Assembly: GCF_003086295.3 (NCBI RefSeq)
Contig: NC_092042.1
Span: 44,948,137 to 45,012,136, forward strand
DNA length: 64,000 nt
Direction: 5' to 3'
From: Arachis hypogaea
Taxonomy: Eukaryota; Streptophyta; Magnoliopsida; Fabales; Fabaceae
This document shows, piece by piece, positions 9,879-18,997 of the stretch. A program made the translations under genes and the position numbers. The notes below the pieces were generated by a model. It did not search any database. It saw nothing but the letters and a program-made list of their open reading frames with translations, and had not been told where the DNA came from. How positions within the stretch are numbered: the first letter of the stretch is position 1; the number at the start of each line of letters is the position of its first letter.

Positions 9879-10847
9879 TTAAGTAGCCATTTGTTCATTT
9901 CTTGGCTTCCTGCTGCTTTGAAGTGAGGTATTTAATGTTTTCCCACTTCTTAATTGAACTGCTTGGCATTCTTCTGTTATTTGTTTTGACAGTTGCTTTT
10001 CTGTTTGCTTTAACTGTACTTCCATATTCCTGTTAGCCATTCTTGCTTCCTGTAGTGTTTCCTTGAATTCGGCTAGCTGCTGAGTTAGAAAGTCTAATTG
10101 CTGATTGAATTCATTAGCCTGATCTACAGGACTGAGTTCAGCAGTTACTGTTTTAGCTTCTTCTTTCATGGAAGATTCACTGCTTAGGTACAGATGCTGA
10201 TTTTTGGCAACTGTATCAATAAGCTCTTGAGCTTCTTCAATTGTTTTTCTCATATGTATAGATCTACCAGCTGAGTGATCTAGAGAAATCTGAGCTTTTT
10301 CTATAAGCCCATAGTAGAAGATGTCTAATTGCACCCACTCTGAAAACATCTCAGAGGGGCATTTTCTTAGCATCTCTCTGTATCTCTCCCAGGCATCATA
10401 AAGGGATTCATTATCTCCTTGTTTGAAGCCTTGGATGCTTAGCCTTAGCTGTGTCATCCGTTTTGGAGGAAAATAGTGATTCAGGAATTTTTCTGACAGC
10501 TGTTTCCTTGTCTTTATGCTGTTCTTAGGTTGGTTATTTAACCACCTCTTAGCTTGATCTTTTACAGCAAATGGAAACAGTAGTAATCTGTAGACATCCT
10601 GATCTACTTCCTTATCATGCACTGTGTCAGTAATTTGTAAAAATTGTGCCAGAAACTCTGTAGGTTCTTCATGTGGAAGACCGGAATACTGGCAGCTTTG
10701 CTGCACCATGATAATGAGCTGAGGATTCAACTCAAAGCGACTAACTCCAATGGAGGGTATACAGATACTACTCCCAAATGAAGCAGTAGTGGGGTTAGCA
10801 TATGACCCCAGAGTCCTCCTGGACCGTTCATTTCCACTTAGTTCCAT
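9879..10847 (-). pseudogene. gag of element A
   Basis: It starts at ATG 10847 (MELSGNE), matching the D start at 40991. It is 322 codons long and ends at a TAA (9881-9879) that is CAA in D, so the original polyprotein ran on into protease. Visible gag features are IMVQQSCQYSG, EEPTEFLAQFL, LLLFPFAVKDQAKRWL (the plant retrotransposon gag core), FPPKRMTQLR, SLYDAWERYREML and LDIFYYGL. A Gln/Glu-rich coiled-coil segment follows (about residues 235-290). No zinc knuckle is seen. Gag would form the particle and package RNA. Because of the stop, only gag could be made. Confidence 0.88.
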
Positions 10848-11847
10848 GATGGAGCAAGGGAGATGGTATAGATGTTGATATTGTCTATTTTATTTAATTT
10901 ATTATATAAAGAAAATTGATTTTCGAAATAATAAAATAAAATAAAAAAAATCGAAATAAAAATAAAATAAATAAAGAAAGAAATTAAAAATTAAAAATTT
11001 GAAAACTTTTATGAATATTTTTGAAAATTTGAGGAGAGAGAAAGTGGTTAGGATATTTTTGAAAAAGATATTTATATATATATATATATTTTTTTTTTGA
11101 ATTTTGAATTTTATGATGAAAGAGAAAAACACATAAAAGACACAAGACTTAAAATTTTTAGATCTAATGCTCCTTATTTTCGAAAATTTTGGAGGAAAAA
11201 CACCAAGGAACACCAAACTTAAAAATTTTAAGATCAAAACACAAGAAAGACTTAAGAACACCTTGAAGATTCACAAGAACACCAAGAACAAAAGAAAGAA
11301 CACCAACCTTAAAATTTTTAGAAAACCAAGATAAATTTTCGAAAATTAAAGAAAGACCAACAAGAAAACACCAAACTTAAAGTTTGGCACAAGATTAAAT
11401 CAAGAAAAATTATTTTTGAAGAAAAGATTTTAAAAAGAAGATACCCAATTGCCAAGAACATAAGCCAACGCTCTAACCAACTGAGCTAAAAATGTAACGT
11501 ATTTTAAAGATGTATTATTTTTATAGATAAGAATAAATTTTTTTTTGAAAACTTATGTTTTGAAAAAGCACAAGAAAAATAGACAAGAACAATTTGAAGA
11601 TCAAGGAAGAACGAGAACATGCAATTCGAAAAATTAAAAGACAAGGAAAAACATGCAATTGACACCAAACTTAGAACAAGACACTAAACTCACAAAAATT
11701 AGAAATTGATAAAGAAAAATAATATATTTTTGAAAAATTTTTGAAAAGGGAATAAAGGACTCAGAATTTAATGACTCTATAACAACAAAAATAAATTATT
11801 CCTAATCTAAGCAACAAAATAAACCTTTAGTTGTTCAAACTCGAATA
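10848..11847 (-). other. 5' leader of A
   Basis: One kilobase of AT-rich sequence between PBS and gag. It has several copies of the plus-strand motif CACCAAACTTAAA (near 11211, 11370, 11661), a TA microsatellite at about 11075-11089 and a tRNA D-arm-like segment at 11464-11489. The open frame at 10902-11261 is low-complexity and not a gene. Confidence 0.7.
11464..11489 (-). other. tRNA D-arm-like segment with Pol III A-box (A leader)
   Basis: On the element strand the core TAGCTCAGTTGG (11488-11477) fits the A-box consensus, and it continues TTAGAGCG so that GCTC pairs with GAGC as in a tRNA D stem. The segment resembles the 5' part of tRNA-Ile. I find no B-box downstream, so this is a fragment and not a tRNA gene. 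D carries it too, with the stem kept. Confidence 0.65.
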
Positions 11848-11866
11848 ATCCCCGGCAACGGCGCCA
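11848..11866 (-). other. PBS of A (tRNA-Asp)
   Basis: The element strand reads TGGCGCCGTTGCCGGGGA, six bases inside the LTR end. It is complementary to the CCA end of plant tRNA-Asp(GUC) as I remember it. This fixes the minus-strand orientation. Confidence 0.88.
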
Positions 11867-12914
11867 AAAACTTGGTGCACGAATTTGCAATCCGTACAAT
11901 TAACCAGCAAGTGCACTGGGTCGTCCAAGTAATACCTTACGTGAGTAAGGGTCGATCCCACGGAGATTATTGGTTTGAAGCAAGCTATGTTTATTTTATT
12001 AATCTTAATCACGATGCCAATAAGATTATTTGGATTTAATTGTAAGAAGTAAAAGTGTTTGGAATAAGTAATTGTTACTTTATTAATGGAGGATATGTTG
12101 GAGTTTTGGAGATGCTTTGTCCTCTGAATTTCTGCAATGTAATATTCAACTCAATTGTTTGTAAAGTTCCATCCATGGCAAGCTGTATGTAGGGTGTCAC
12201 CATTGTCAGTGGCTACTTCCCATCCTCTCAGTGAAAACGGTCCAAATGCTCTGTCACAGCACGGCTAATCAGCTGTTGGTTCTCGATCATGTTGGAATAG
12301 GATCCATTGATCCTTTTGCGTTTGTTATCACGCCCAGAAATCGCGAGTTTGAAGGGCGTCACAGCCATTCAATCCTTGAATCCTACTCGGAATACCACAG
12401 ACAAGGTTTAGACTTTTCGGATCCTCAAGAGTGGCCGCCATCAGTTCTAGCTTATACCACGAAGATTTTGATTAAGGAAGCTAAGAGATGCTCATTCAAT
12501 CTGATGTAGAATGGAGGTGTTTGTCAGGCACATGTTCATGGATTGAGGAAGGTGATGAGTGTCACGGATCATCACCTCCTTCACAATTAAGCACGAATGA
12601 ACATCTTAGATAGGAACACACACACGTTTGAATGGAGAAATAGAAACAATTGCATTAATTCATTGAGACGCTGCAGAGCTCCTCACCCCCAACAATGGAG
12701 TTTAGAGACTCATGCCGTCAAAGTGTATAAAATTCAGATATGAAAATGTCATGAGATACAAATTAAGTCTCTAAAAGTTGTTTAAATAGTAAACTAATAA
12801 CCTAGGTTTACAGAAAATGAGTAAACTATGATAGATAGTGCAGAAATCCATTTTTGGGGCCCACTTGGTGTGTGCTGGGGCTGAGACTTAAGCTTCTCAC
12901 GTCCTTGGGCTGTT

Positions 12915-13025
12915 TTGGGCGTTCAACGCCAGGTTGTAACCTGTTTCTGGCGTTGAACTCCAACTTGTAACTTGTTTCTGGTGCTGGACGCCAGACTGCA
13001 ACATGGAACTGGCGTTGAATGCCAG
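12915..13025. repeat. Palindrome array in A 5' LTR (4 units)
   Basis: Units start at about 12915, 12947, 12978 and 13009 (32, 31, 31 bp). In element sense the first unit begins about 33 bp after the TATA box, so the array would lie at the very start of the transcript. Confidence 0.9.
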
Positions 13026-13057
13026 TTTACGTCATCTATCTTCATGCAAAGTATGGA

Positions 13058-13070
13058 CTATTATATATTG
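13058..13070 (-). promoter_or_regulatory. TATA box of A 5' LTR
   Basis: On the element strand the stretch is CAATATATAATAGTCC, preceded by GGCTTTCCAG. The same block is kept in the D, E, F and H LTRs. It is the best core-promoter candidate in the LTR. Confidence 0.7.
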
Positions 13071-13377
13071 CTGGAAAGCCCTGGATGTCTACTTTCCAAC
13101 CCAATTGAGAGTGCATCAATTGGACTCATTTAGCTCCAAAAATTTCATTGCGAGTGCAGGGAGGTTAGGATCCAACAGCATCAGCAGTCCTTTTTCAGCC
13201 TAACTCAGATTTTTGCTCAGCTCCCTCAATTTCAGCCAGAAAATACCTGAAATCATAGAAAAACACACAAACTCATAGTAAAGTCAAGAAATATGATTTT
13301 TGCCTAAAAACTAATTAAAACATGCTAAAATCTACATGAAATTACCCCCAAAAAACGTATAAAATATCCGCTCATCA

Positions 13378-13382
13378 GTGGG
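13378..13382. repeat. Target-site duplication of A, right copy (GTGGG)
   Basis: Directly follows the LTR end CTCATCA and matches 1028-1032. Confidence 0.9.
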
Positions 13383-13388
13383 AGTCAC

Positions 13389-13620
13389 CCACGCGTACGC
13401 GTGACCCAAGAATTTCAACCCCTCCCACGTACGCCTAGCCCACACGTACGCGTGACCACCAAAATTTTCATTTCCGGTACAAAAACCAGAGAGTTGCGTG
13501 TCACCCACGCGTACACATCATCTATCTCACTGCACTCTCACGCGTGCGCGTCCTCGTTCATACGCGTCGCACCTCACTGCTGCCATCCACGCGTGCACGT
13601 GACATGACGCGTACGCATGA
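13389..13620. repeat. CpG-rich palindrome cluster of B
   Basis: At least seven copies of variants of CACGCGTACGCGTGAC, starting near 13390, 13426, 13443, 13506, 13539, 13588 and 13606. Spacing is irregular, unlike the 31-bp arrays of A, D, E and H. The motif differs in sequence but is likewise a CpG-rich perfect dyad. Confidence 0.85.
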
Positions 13621-14884
13621 CTCACTACACTGTTCCATCCACCTCCATTTCTTTTCTTATTTCCATTTCTTTTTTTTCTTCTCTTCTCCTCTTTTCTTTC
13701 CCTCCTTCAACTATCATCCAACACTACCAATCACCATCTATCACCATTTCCTTTAGTTAGTTAGTTTGTTAGTTATTTAGTTAGTTTCATTTATGTTTAT
13801 TTTTCTGTTTTTCATTATAAGTAATGGATTATTAATTTTTTTTGTTGTTTATTGCAGCTTATTATTAACTGAATGCTATTTTAGCATAACTGTTTTTGAT
13901 ATTCATTTTTGGGATTCATTGTTGAGGTTATATTTTGTTACTTGGTTTTGAATTTTTCATGCTAAACATTTTTGAATACCAAGTACATGTAACAATGCCT
14001 TCAAGCTTTCTAAATCTTTTGAATTGCATATTTTGGCTACCATGTAATTTGAATTCATTATTTATGACAAAGCAATTTGTGTATTAACAATGCATTTTTT
14101 GTTAGGCGATGCTTGTTTATGATTGATCCTTATTTAAATCACCAATTTCATGCGTTGAGATTTTGGAATTGTGGAATTGGATTGAAAGCTTACCTAGTGA
14201 CATATTTTTGAGCTTTCTAAGCTTTGTGGACCATGCTTGCTATGTGATTGAGTTTAATTTCTATCCTGTTTTTCCTAAGTTCCATAGCACCCATGTGTTC
14301 CACCTCTATGTCACTTAGGTGTTGCAAACAAATTTCAATATGTGTCATTGTTTGATGTGTAAGCTCTATATTTCATTTGGTTCACTAAGTTTACTTACAC
14401 ATCAATCAATTTCCATTCATTATCCAATTCACAATTGCTTGATTGATTGCTTGAATGCTTTTATGCTTTTTTATTGCTTGTTTGTTTGCCTTAACCTACA
14501 AGTTTTCTTTAAAGTGTTTCAAGCACACTAGAATAAGTGAAGTGCTTACTTCTTTTTGTGTAATTGTGATATAGTTTTTATGCTATTGTGTGTGTTCTAA
14601 ACTGCATGCAACTTAGAACTCATACATTACTCTCCTTAATGTCACACTAATTCACTCGCTCTATTCTAGTGGTTCTTACCTCATTCTAACAACTTATGCT
14701 TCCTTGCTTTTGTATTTTTTCATCTTACTGTACTATTTTCTATTTTCATGGGTGAGTCATCTTAAGCAAAAACGGAAGCGAAAGAAAGAACGTGTAGCAG
14801 CCGGTTGATCCACCAGCTAAAGGTTACAACCCGGAAAGTCGCCATACCCCTTACTCATCTCTGAATGCACCGAGGATGGTGCAA

Positions 14885-14908
14885 ACTTTTAAGTGTGGGG
14901 AGGTCGTC
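14885..14908 (+). other. Internal PPT-like block of B
   Basis: Reads ACTTTTAAGTGTGGGGAGGT. It closely matches TTTAAGTGTGGGAAGGTT just before the LTR at 16387. It lies about 1.5 kb upstream of that LTR. Confidence 0.55.
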
Positions 14909-16365
14909 CGACCGATCGGCATTTTTGGGTGACAAATTTCTAATCCCAACACTTTTGCATTTCATTTTTTTTGTTCTTTTAGGATTTTTAGTTTCATTTT
15001 CTTAGTTTGCATATATATAATAAGATTAGTCAAAATAATAAAATTTTCTATGAAATTTATCTATAGGGCACCCCAATTGATTTGAGTAAAATTTTTTTAG
15101 AACTTGCTCGAATTATATATTGTGGAACATGATTTTTGAGCTAAGAACACATAAGCATGTGAGTTTTTAGCCTAATTGTGTGGTTACATCATATAACCAC
15201 TTATTTTCACTCTTGTGTGTAATATTCTCTTTCTATGATTATAATCTTTGATTTGATTGATTCTTTATGTCCATTATTTTGTGTATGAATGCACTTATAT
15301 GATTGAGGCCATTGTTTTAATTAGCTCATTTATCCAAATAGCCTTACCTTTTATCTTCCATTGTTAGCCAACTTTGAGCCTTTGCTAAACCAATTTGTTC
15401 TTAATTCTAGCACATCACAAGCCTTAAAGTGAAAAATAATAAATGTCCTTAATTTGGATCTTTGATTAGCTTAGACTAGTGAGAGTGTTTATCATTTAAG
15501 TGTGGAAAATTTGGGAACACTGGTTGGGATAAAAGGGTGTTTTTATATTTTTGTCAAAATTTTGGAAATTGGGTACATACTAATGCATTAAATGTTTAAA
15601 CCATATGCATTGGTGCCTTTGTATATAATTCATCAAAAAGAAAAGAGAAAAACAAAAGAAAAAAAATAATATAAAAAATAGAAAAAGAAAAGAAAAAGAA
15701 AAGCAATAAAAAGGGGACAAAATGTCCCAAAGTGAAGTTTAATAATAATCAATGCATGATAAAAAAGAGAATGCATGAGTGTGTGAAAAAGTGAAGAATG
15801 GGTAGTTAGGTTAGCTTTGAAATTGTATAGGTTGTTATATAGGTTAGCTGGGAAGCTTAGGTTAATCAAAGATTCAAATTTCAAGCTCACTTGACCAAAT
15901 ACAATCTTACCTTGACCTTAGCCCCATTACAACATATGGATAAGACCTCATGATATTTGTATGCATGCATGAAATAATTGTTGACTGTTAGATGAAAAAC
16001 AAATCTTGAAAAGCATGATTAGGGGAGAATTGAGGGAATCAACCCTATACACTTGAGTGACTAGAGCGGATACACATCCGGTGAGGGTTCGATTGCTCAA
16101 TTACATGTTTTCACCTATGATCATCTCCTTTCTTGCAAGTTGTTAAAATCTTTTCAATAACTCAATTCAATTATGGATTTGATTTTTTTGTTAATACCTT
16201 TAGTTCTCATGTTCATATAGGCTTTCTTGGGGATTGATTTATTTTGACAAAGTAATTGCATGCATATGGATAAATTGCATGTAGATAGGTTACATTTAGA
16301 TAGTTTGAATTGAATAAATGTTGATGCCCTTTGTCTCTTTCTTGAGTTTAGCATGAAGACATGCT

Positions 16366-16386
16366 TAGTTTAAGTGTGGGAAGGTT
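16366..16386 (+). other. PPT of B
   Basis: TTTAAGTGTGGGAAGGTT immediately precedes the LTR start TGATAAACCCC. The purine-rich AAGTGTGGGAAGG core is a fair polypurine tract. Confidence 0.65.
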
Positions 16387-16690
16387 TGATAAACCCCAAT
16401 ATTGTGGTTTACCTTGTGCTTAATTTAGGGGATTTTATTAACTTATCTCACATTTATTCAATGAAATAGCATGGTTTTGTAATTCTCCCTAAATTTGTAC
16501 TTAAGTATAAAAACATGCATTTTAGGCCTTAAAATAGATAAATTTAATTCACTTTAATTCCATTCGATGCCTTGATATGTTTGTTGAGTGATTTCAGATT
16601 CATAAGGCAAGTATTGAAAGGAATGAGTGAAGAGAAAAGCATACAGAGTGGAGAATTCATGAAGAAATGAGCATTTGGAGGGTTCATGGC

Positions 16691-16820
16691 CACACGCACG
16701 AGTCATCCACGCGTACGCATGAGAAAGACATTTGCAAGGCCACGCGCACGTGTCACCCACGCGTACGCGTGAGGAGGAAATTGCCAGAGATGCGCACGCA
16801 TCATCCACGTGCACGCGTGA
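16691..16820. repeat. CpG-rich palindrome pairs in B LTR (about 50-bp pitch)
   Basis: Three pairs of CACGCGNACG-type dyads. First members start near 16691, 16741 and 16791, second members near 16708, 16758 and 16805. The pitch of about 50 bp differs from the 31 bp seen in the other family. Confidence 0.8.
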
Positions 16821-17297
16821 TGCTAATCACGTGACCTCATTAAAGGCAATACGTTGGGGGCGATTTCTGAGCTTTCCAGGCCCAAATCCATCTCGTTTCT
16901 GAGACTATTTGATGCAGAATTCAAGATTGGACAAAGGGGGAGCAATTAGTTTATGTTAGGAAGCATGCCTTAGGTTAGTTCTAGAGAGAGAAGCTCCCTC
17001 TTCTCTCCAGAAATTAGGGTTCTTAGTTTAGTTTCCTCTTAGATTTAGGGTTTAATTCTTATTTCCCTTGCCTTTTATTAGTTTAGCACTTTGATTCTCT
17101 TAGTTTCTCTTGTTATTTCCTTTATTTTACTATTTTTTATGTTACATGAACTCTTGTTAATTCTCCTTTCCTTTAATGCAATTTGATGTTTCTTTGTTTA
17201 TTGTTGCTTTCCTTAGTTGTTATTGTTAATTTCTTGCATTGGGTAATTGTAGATTTTATTTTTCTTGCACTTTTACCATGTTTTCCCTTTATGTCTT

Positions 17298-17505
17298 CCA
17301 AGTGTTTGACAAAATGCTTGGTTGGATGTTAGAGTAGCTTTTGAGCATTCTTGGCTTGGAAAGAGAAATTAGGTGCTCTTGAGTCATCAATACCCAACTT
17401 ACCAAGTATTTGACAAAATGCTTGGTTGGATGTTAGAGTAGCTTTTGAGCATTCTTGGCTTGAAAAAAGAAATTAGGTGCTCTTGAGTCATCAACACCCA
17501 ACTTA
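17298..17505 (+). repeat. 104-bp tandem duplication in B LTR
   Basis: Two copies of a segment starting CCAAG and containing ACAAAATGCTTGGTTGGATG lie head to tail (17298-17401 and 17402-17505). Only a handful of bases differ. Confidence 0.92.
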
Positions 17506-18060
17506 TGTTGGTGATCTAGAGTTGTTAGTTAATATTGTTTCCATTGACTCTAATCTCTTGCTAATTCAATTAGTAAGTTGATTAGACTTATGGATTGAGA
17601 TTAACTAGTCCTATTTGACTTTCTCTCAATATGAAGATAACATTATACCTTCTTCCATTGTTGGAGATGACTAAATAAGATTAGCTCTTGATAATTATTG
17701 TAATATGATTAGTGACTAGGATAAAAAGCCTAGATTCTCAATCCTTGCCATGAATGTCTCTCTTTATTACTTGCTCTCTTTAGTTGCTTCCTTTACTTTC
17801 TTGCCATTTTAATTTTCTTGTTCCCTTATTCGGAAACCACCCCTTGGATACCATAACCAATAATGTGCATACCTCACTATAATTCCTTCGAGAGATGACC
17901 TGAGATCTAATACTCTCGGTATTTTTATTGGTTTGCGCTCGTCACAAAGAAATTAAACTTTGATTGAGCATTACTTGTTGGTTTGGAACTATACTTGTAA
18001 CGAGGTTATTTCTCTTTTACCGAGAAGAAATTCTTAACCGACGGTTCTGCTCTTTCAAAT

Positions 18061-18079
18061 TTTCGGCGCCGTTGTCGGG
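18061..18079 (+). other. PBS-like site of B (degenerate tRNA-Asp)
   Basis: Reads TTTCGGCGCCGTTGTCGGGA, three bases after the LTR end. It matches the tRNA-Asp complement with about two mismatches (TCGG for TTGG, GTCG for GCCG). Confidence 0.7.
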
Positions 18080-18229
18080 AAATTACAATGTGTGCTTGTT
18101 ATTGGCTATTGTATATATGTGAATATTGTGAATGTGTTTGCCTTTTGTTTCTTTGTTAGTTTTTTCTAGTTTTAGAATTTGGTTTTCTTTGTTTTTTATT
18201 AAATTTTGTTTTCATTTTCTCCTGCTACT

Positions 18230-18365
18230 ATGAATTCTCTCCCTTTTTGCTATGAGTTTGGTTCAAATTATGTTGTAGGAAATGGGAACTACAATGAAAA
18301 CATGCATCAAGGATGGAACAATCAAAGATGGGAGGAGTCTCAAGGAATTGATCACTCTTCTTGGT
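18230..18365 (+). pseudogene. Start of B gag, truncated
   Basis: ATG at 18230 begins MNSLPFCYEFG, followed by an Asn-rich stretch and HQGWNNQRW. It stays open to about 18365, where the sequence changes abruptly to the A-rich leader of element C. Only about 45 codons remain. I recognise the start from memory as typical of Arachis gypsy gag, but there is no domain to confirm it. An in-frame ATG at 18206 is less likely as the start. Confidence 0.45.
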
Positions 18366-18919
18366 TGTTTTTCTCTTTCTTTAAATTTTTTAAAATAATT
18401 TTGAAATAAAGATAGAAAATATTTTTTATTTTTTAAATTAATGAAGAAAAAGAAAAACAAACAAAAGAAACCAAACTTAAATATCAAAACAAGAAGAGAA
18501 ACAAGAACAACTTAAATACCAAGAAAAAACTCTAAGAACAATTTCAAAAATTCAGAGAAAACAAATATCACACAAAGGACACCAAATTTAAGAATTGACA
18601 CTAGACTCAAACAAAAGACACTATTTTTGAAAATTTTTTGAAAAGAAAGCAAGAAAATTCAAAACTTTACAAGAACAAGAACAAAAGACTCAAACAAAAG
18701 ACACGGATTACTAAAGAAAAGAAAAGATTTTGAAAAATTTTTGAAAAAGAAAACAAGAAATAGGTAAGACTCAACGTAAGAAAATCAAAAGGAAACACAT
18801 AGCCAAAACAAAAAAGGTTTTGAAAAATTTTTGAAAAGAAAATAAAAGACTCAAAACAAAAGTAAAAAGTACCGAATCTAAGCAACAAGATAATCCGTTA
18901 GTTTGTTTAAACTTGAACA

Positions 18920-18938
18920 ATCCCCGGCAACGGCACCA
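18920..18938 (-). other. PBS of C (tRNA-Asp, one mismatch)
   Basis: The element strand reads TGGTGCCGTTGCCGGGGA, one change from the A and E sites. Confidence 0.82.
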
Positions 18939-18992
18939 AAAACTTGGTGCGTGGAATTACACTTCGCACAACTGAACCAGCAAGGGCACTGG

Positions 18993-18997
18993 GTCAT
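18993..18997. repeat. Target-site duplication of D, left copy (GTCAT)
   Basis: GTCAT precedes the D LTR and is repeated at 43630-43634. Removing D rejoins a normal LTR of C. Confidence 0.9.

Larger units (their letters stand above)
1033..13377 (-). mobile_element. Element A, complete Athila-like Ty3/gypsy retrotransposon (12.3 kb)
   Basis: The element lies on the minus strand. It has two near-identical LTRs (1033-2557 and 11873-13377) with TG...CA ends, a tRNA-Asp PBS at 11848-11866, gag, protease, RT, RNase H and integrase in one frame (10847 to 5829), a third ORF (4757 to 3625) and a PPT-like tract at the 3' LTR. GTGGG duplications flank it. The C-terminal integrase tail and the extra ORF after pol are typical of the Athila clade. 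Coding capacity is lost through four in-frame stops in gag-pol and further lesions in ORF3. The 20-bp LTR length difference is one small deletion in the right LTR near 13308. It resembles the Arachis FIDEL family from memory. Confidence 0.92.
11873..13377 (-). repeat. 5' LTR of element A
   Basis: 1505 bp with TG...CA ends, immediately upstream of the PBS on the element strand. It holds a TATA box (13058-13070), a four-unit palindrome array (12915-13025) just downstream of it, and over 1 kb of leader. It is a few percent or less different from 1033-2557, suggesting a recent insertion. Confidence 0.93.
13383..16386 (+). mobile_element. Element B, 3' noncoding region
   Basis: Continuation of B after A. 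It has no credible ORF. Contents in order are a CACGCGTACGCGTG-type palindrome cluster (13389-13620), T-rich sequence with TTAGTTAG repeats near 13755, long AT-rich stretches, a PPT-like block at 14885-14908, and a second PPT-like block directly before the LTR at 16366-16386. The small frames here are low-complexity. Confidence 0.65.
16387..18057 (+). repeat. LTR of element B
   Basis: It starts TGATAAACCCC and ends CTCTTTCA, followed by a PBS-like sequence. The length is 1671 bp. It contains a CpG-rich palindrome array (16691-16820) and a 104-bp tandem duplication (17298-17505). It is unusual in having a PPT before it and a PBS after it, so it could serve as 3' LTR of the left element and 5' LTR of the right one. 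Confidence 0.8.
18366..18997 (-). mobile_element. Element C, truncated: leader, PBS and LTR edge
   Basis: A leader fragment of about 550 bp (CACCAAA motifs, AAAATTTTTGAAAA runs) leads into a PBS at 18920-18938 and an LTR starting TGGTGCG at 18945. The LTR is cut at 18997 by D and resumes at 43635. Gag, pol and the 3' LTR are missing, so C was truncated at about 18366. The exact left boundary is uncertain by some tens of bases. Confidence 0.7.

Noticed and set aside
10902..11261. 119-aa minus-strand open frame rich in Phe and Ile
   Set aside because: Low-complexity translation of the A/T-rich leader between PBS and gag.
11464..11489. Functional tRNA gene
   Set aside because: Only the D-arm/A-box is present. 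There is no anticodon stem, T-arm, B-box or acceptor stem.
13544..13756. 70-aa His/Phe-rich frame in B
   Set aside because: Translation of CpG palindromes and a CT-rich tract in a 3' noncoding region.
18263..18487. 74-aa minus-strand frame across the B/C junction
   Set aside because: Crosses two unrelated sequences and is low-complexity.
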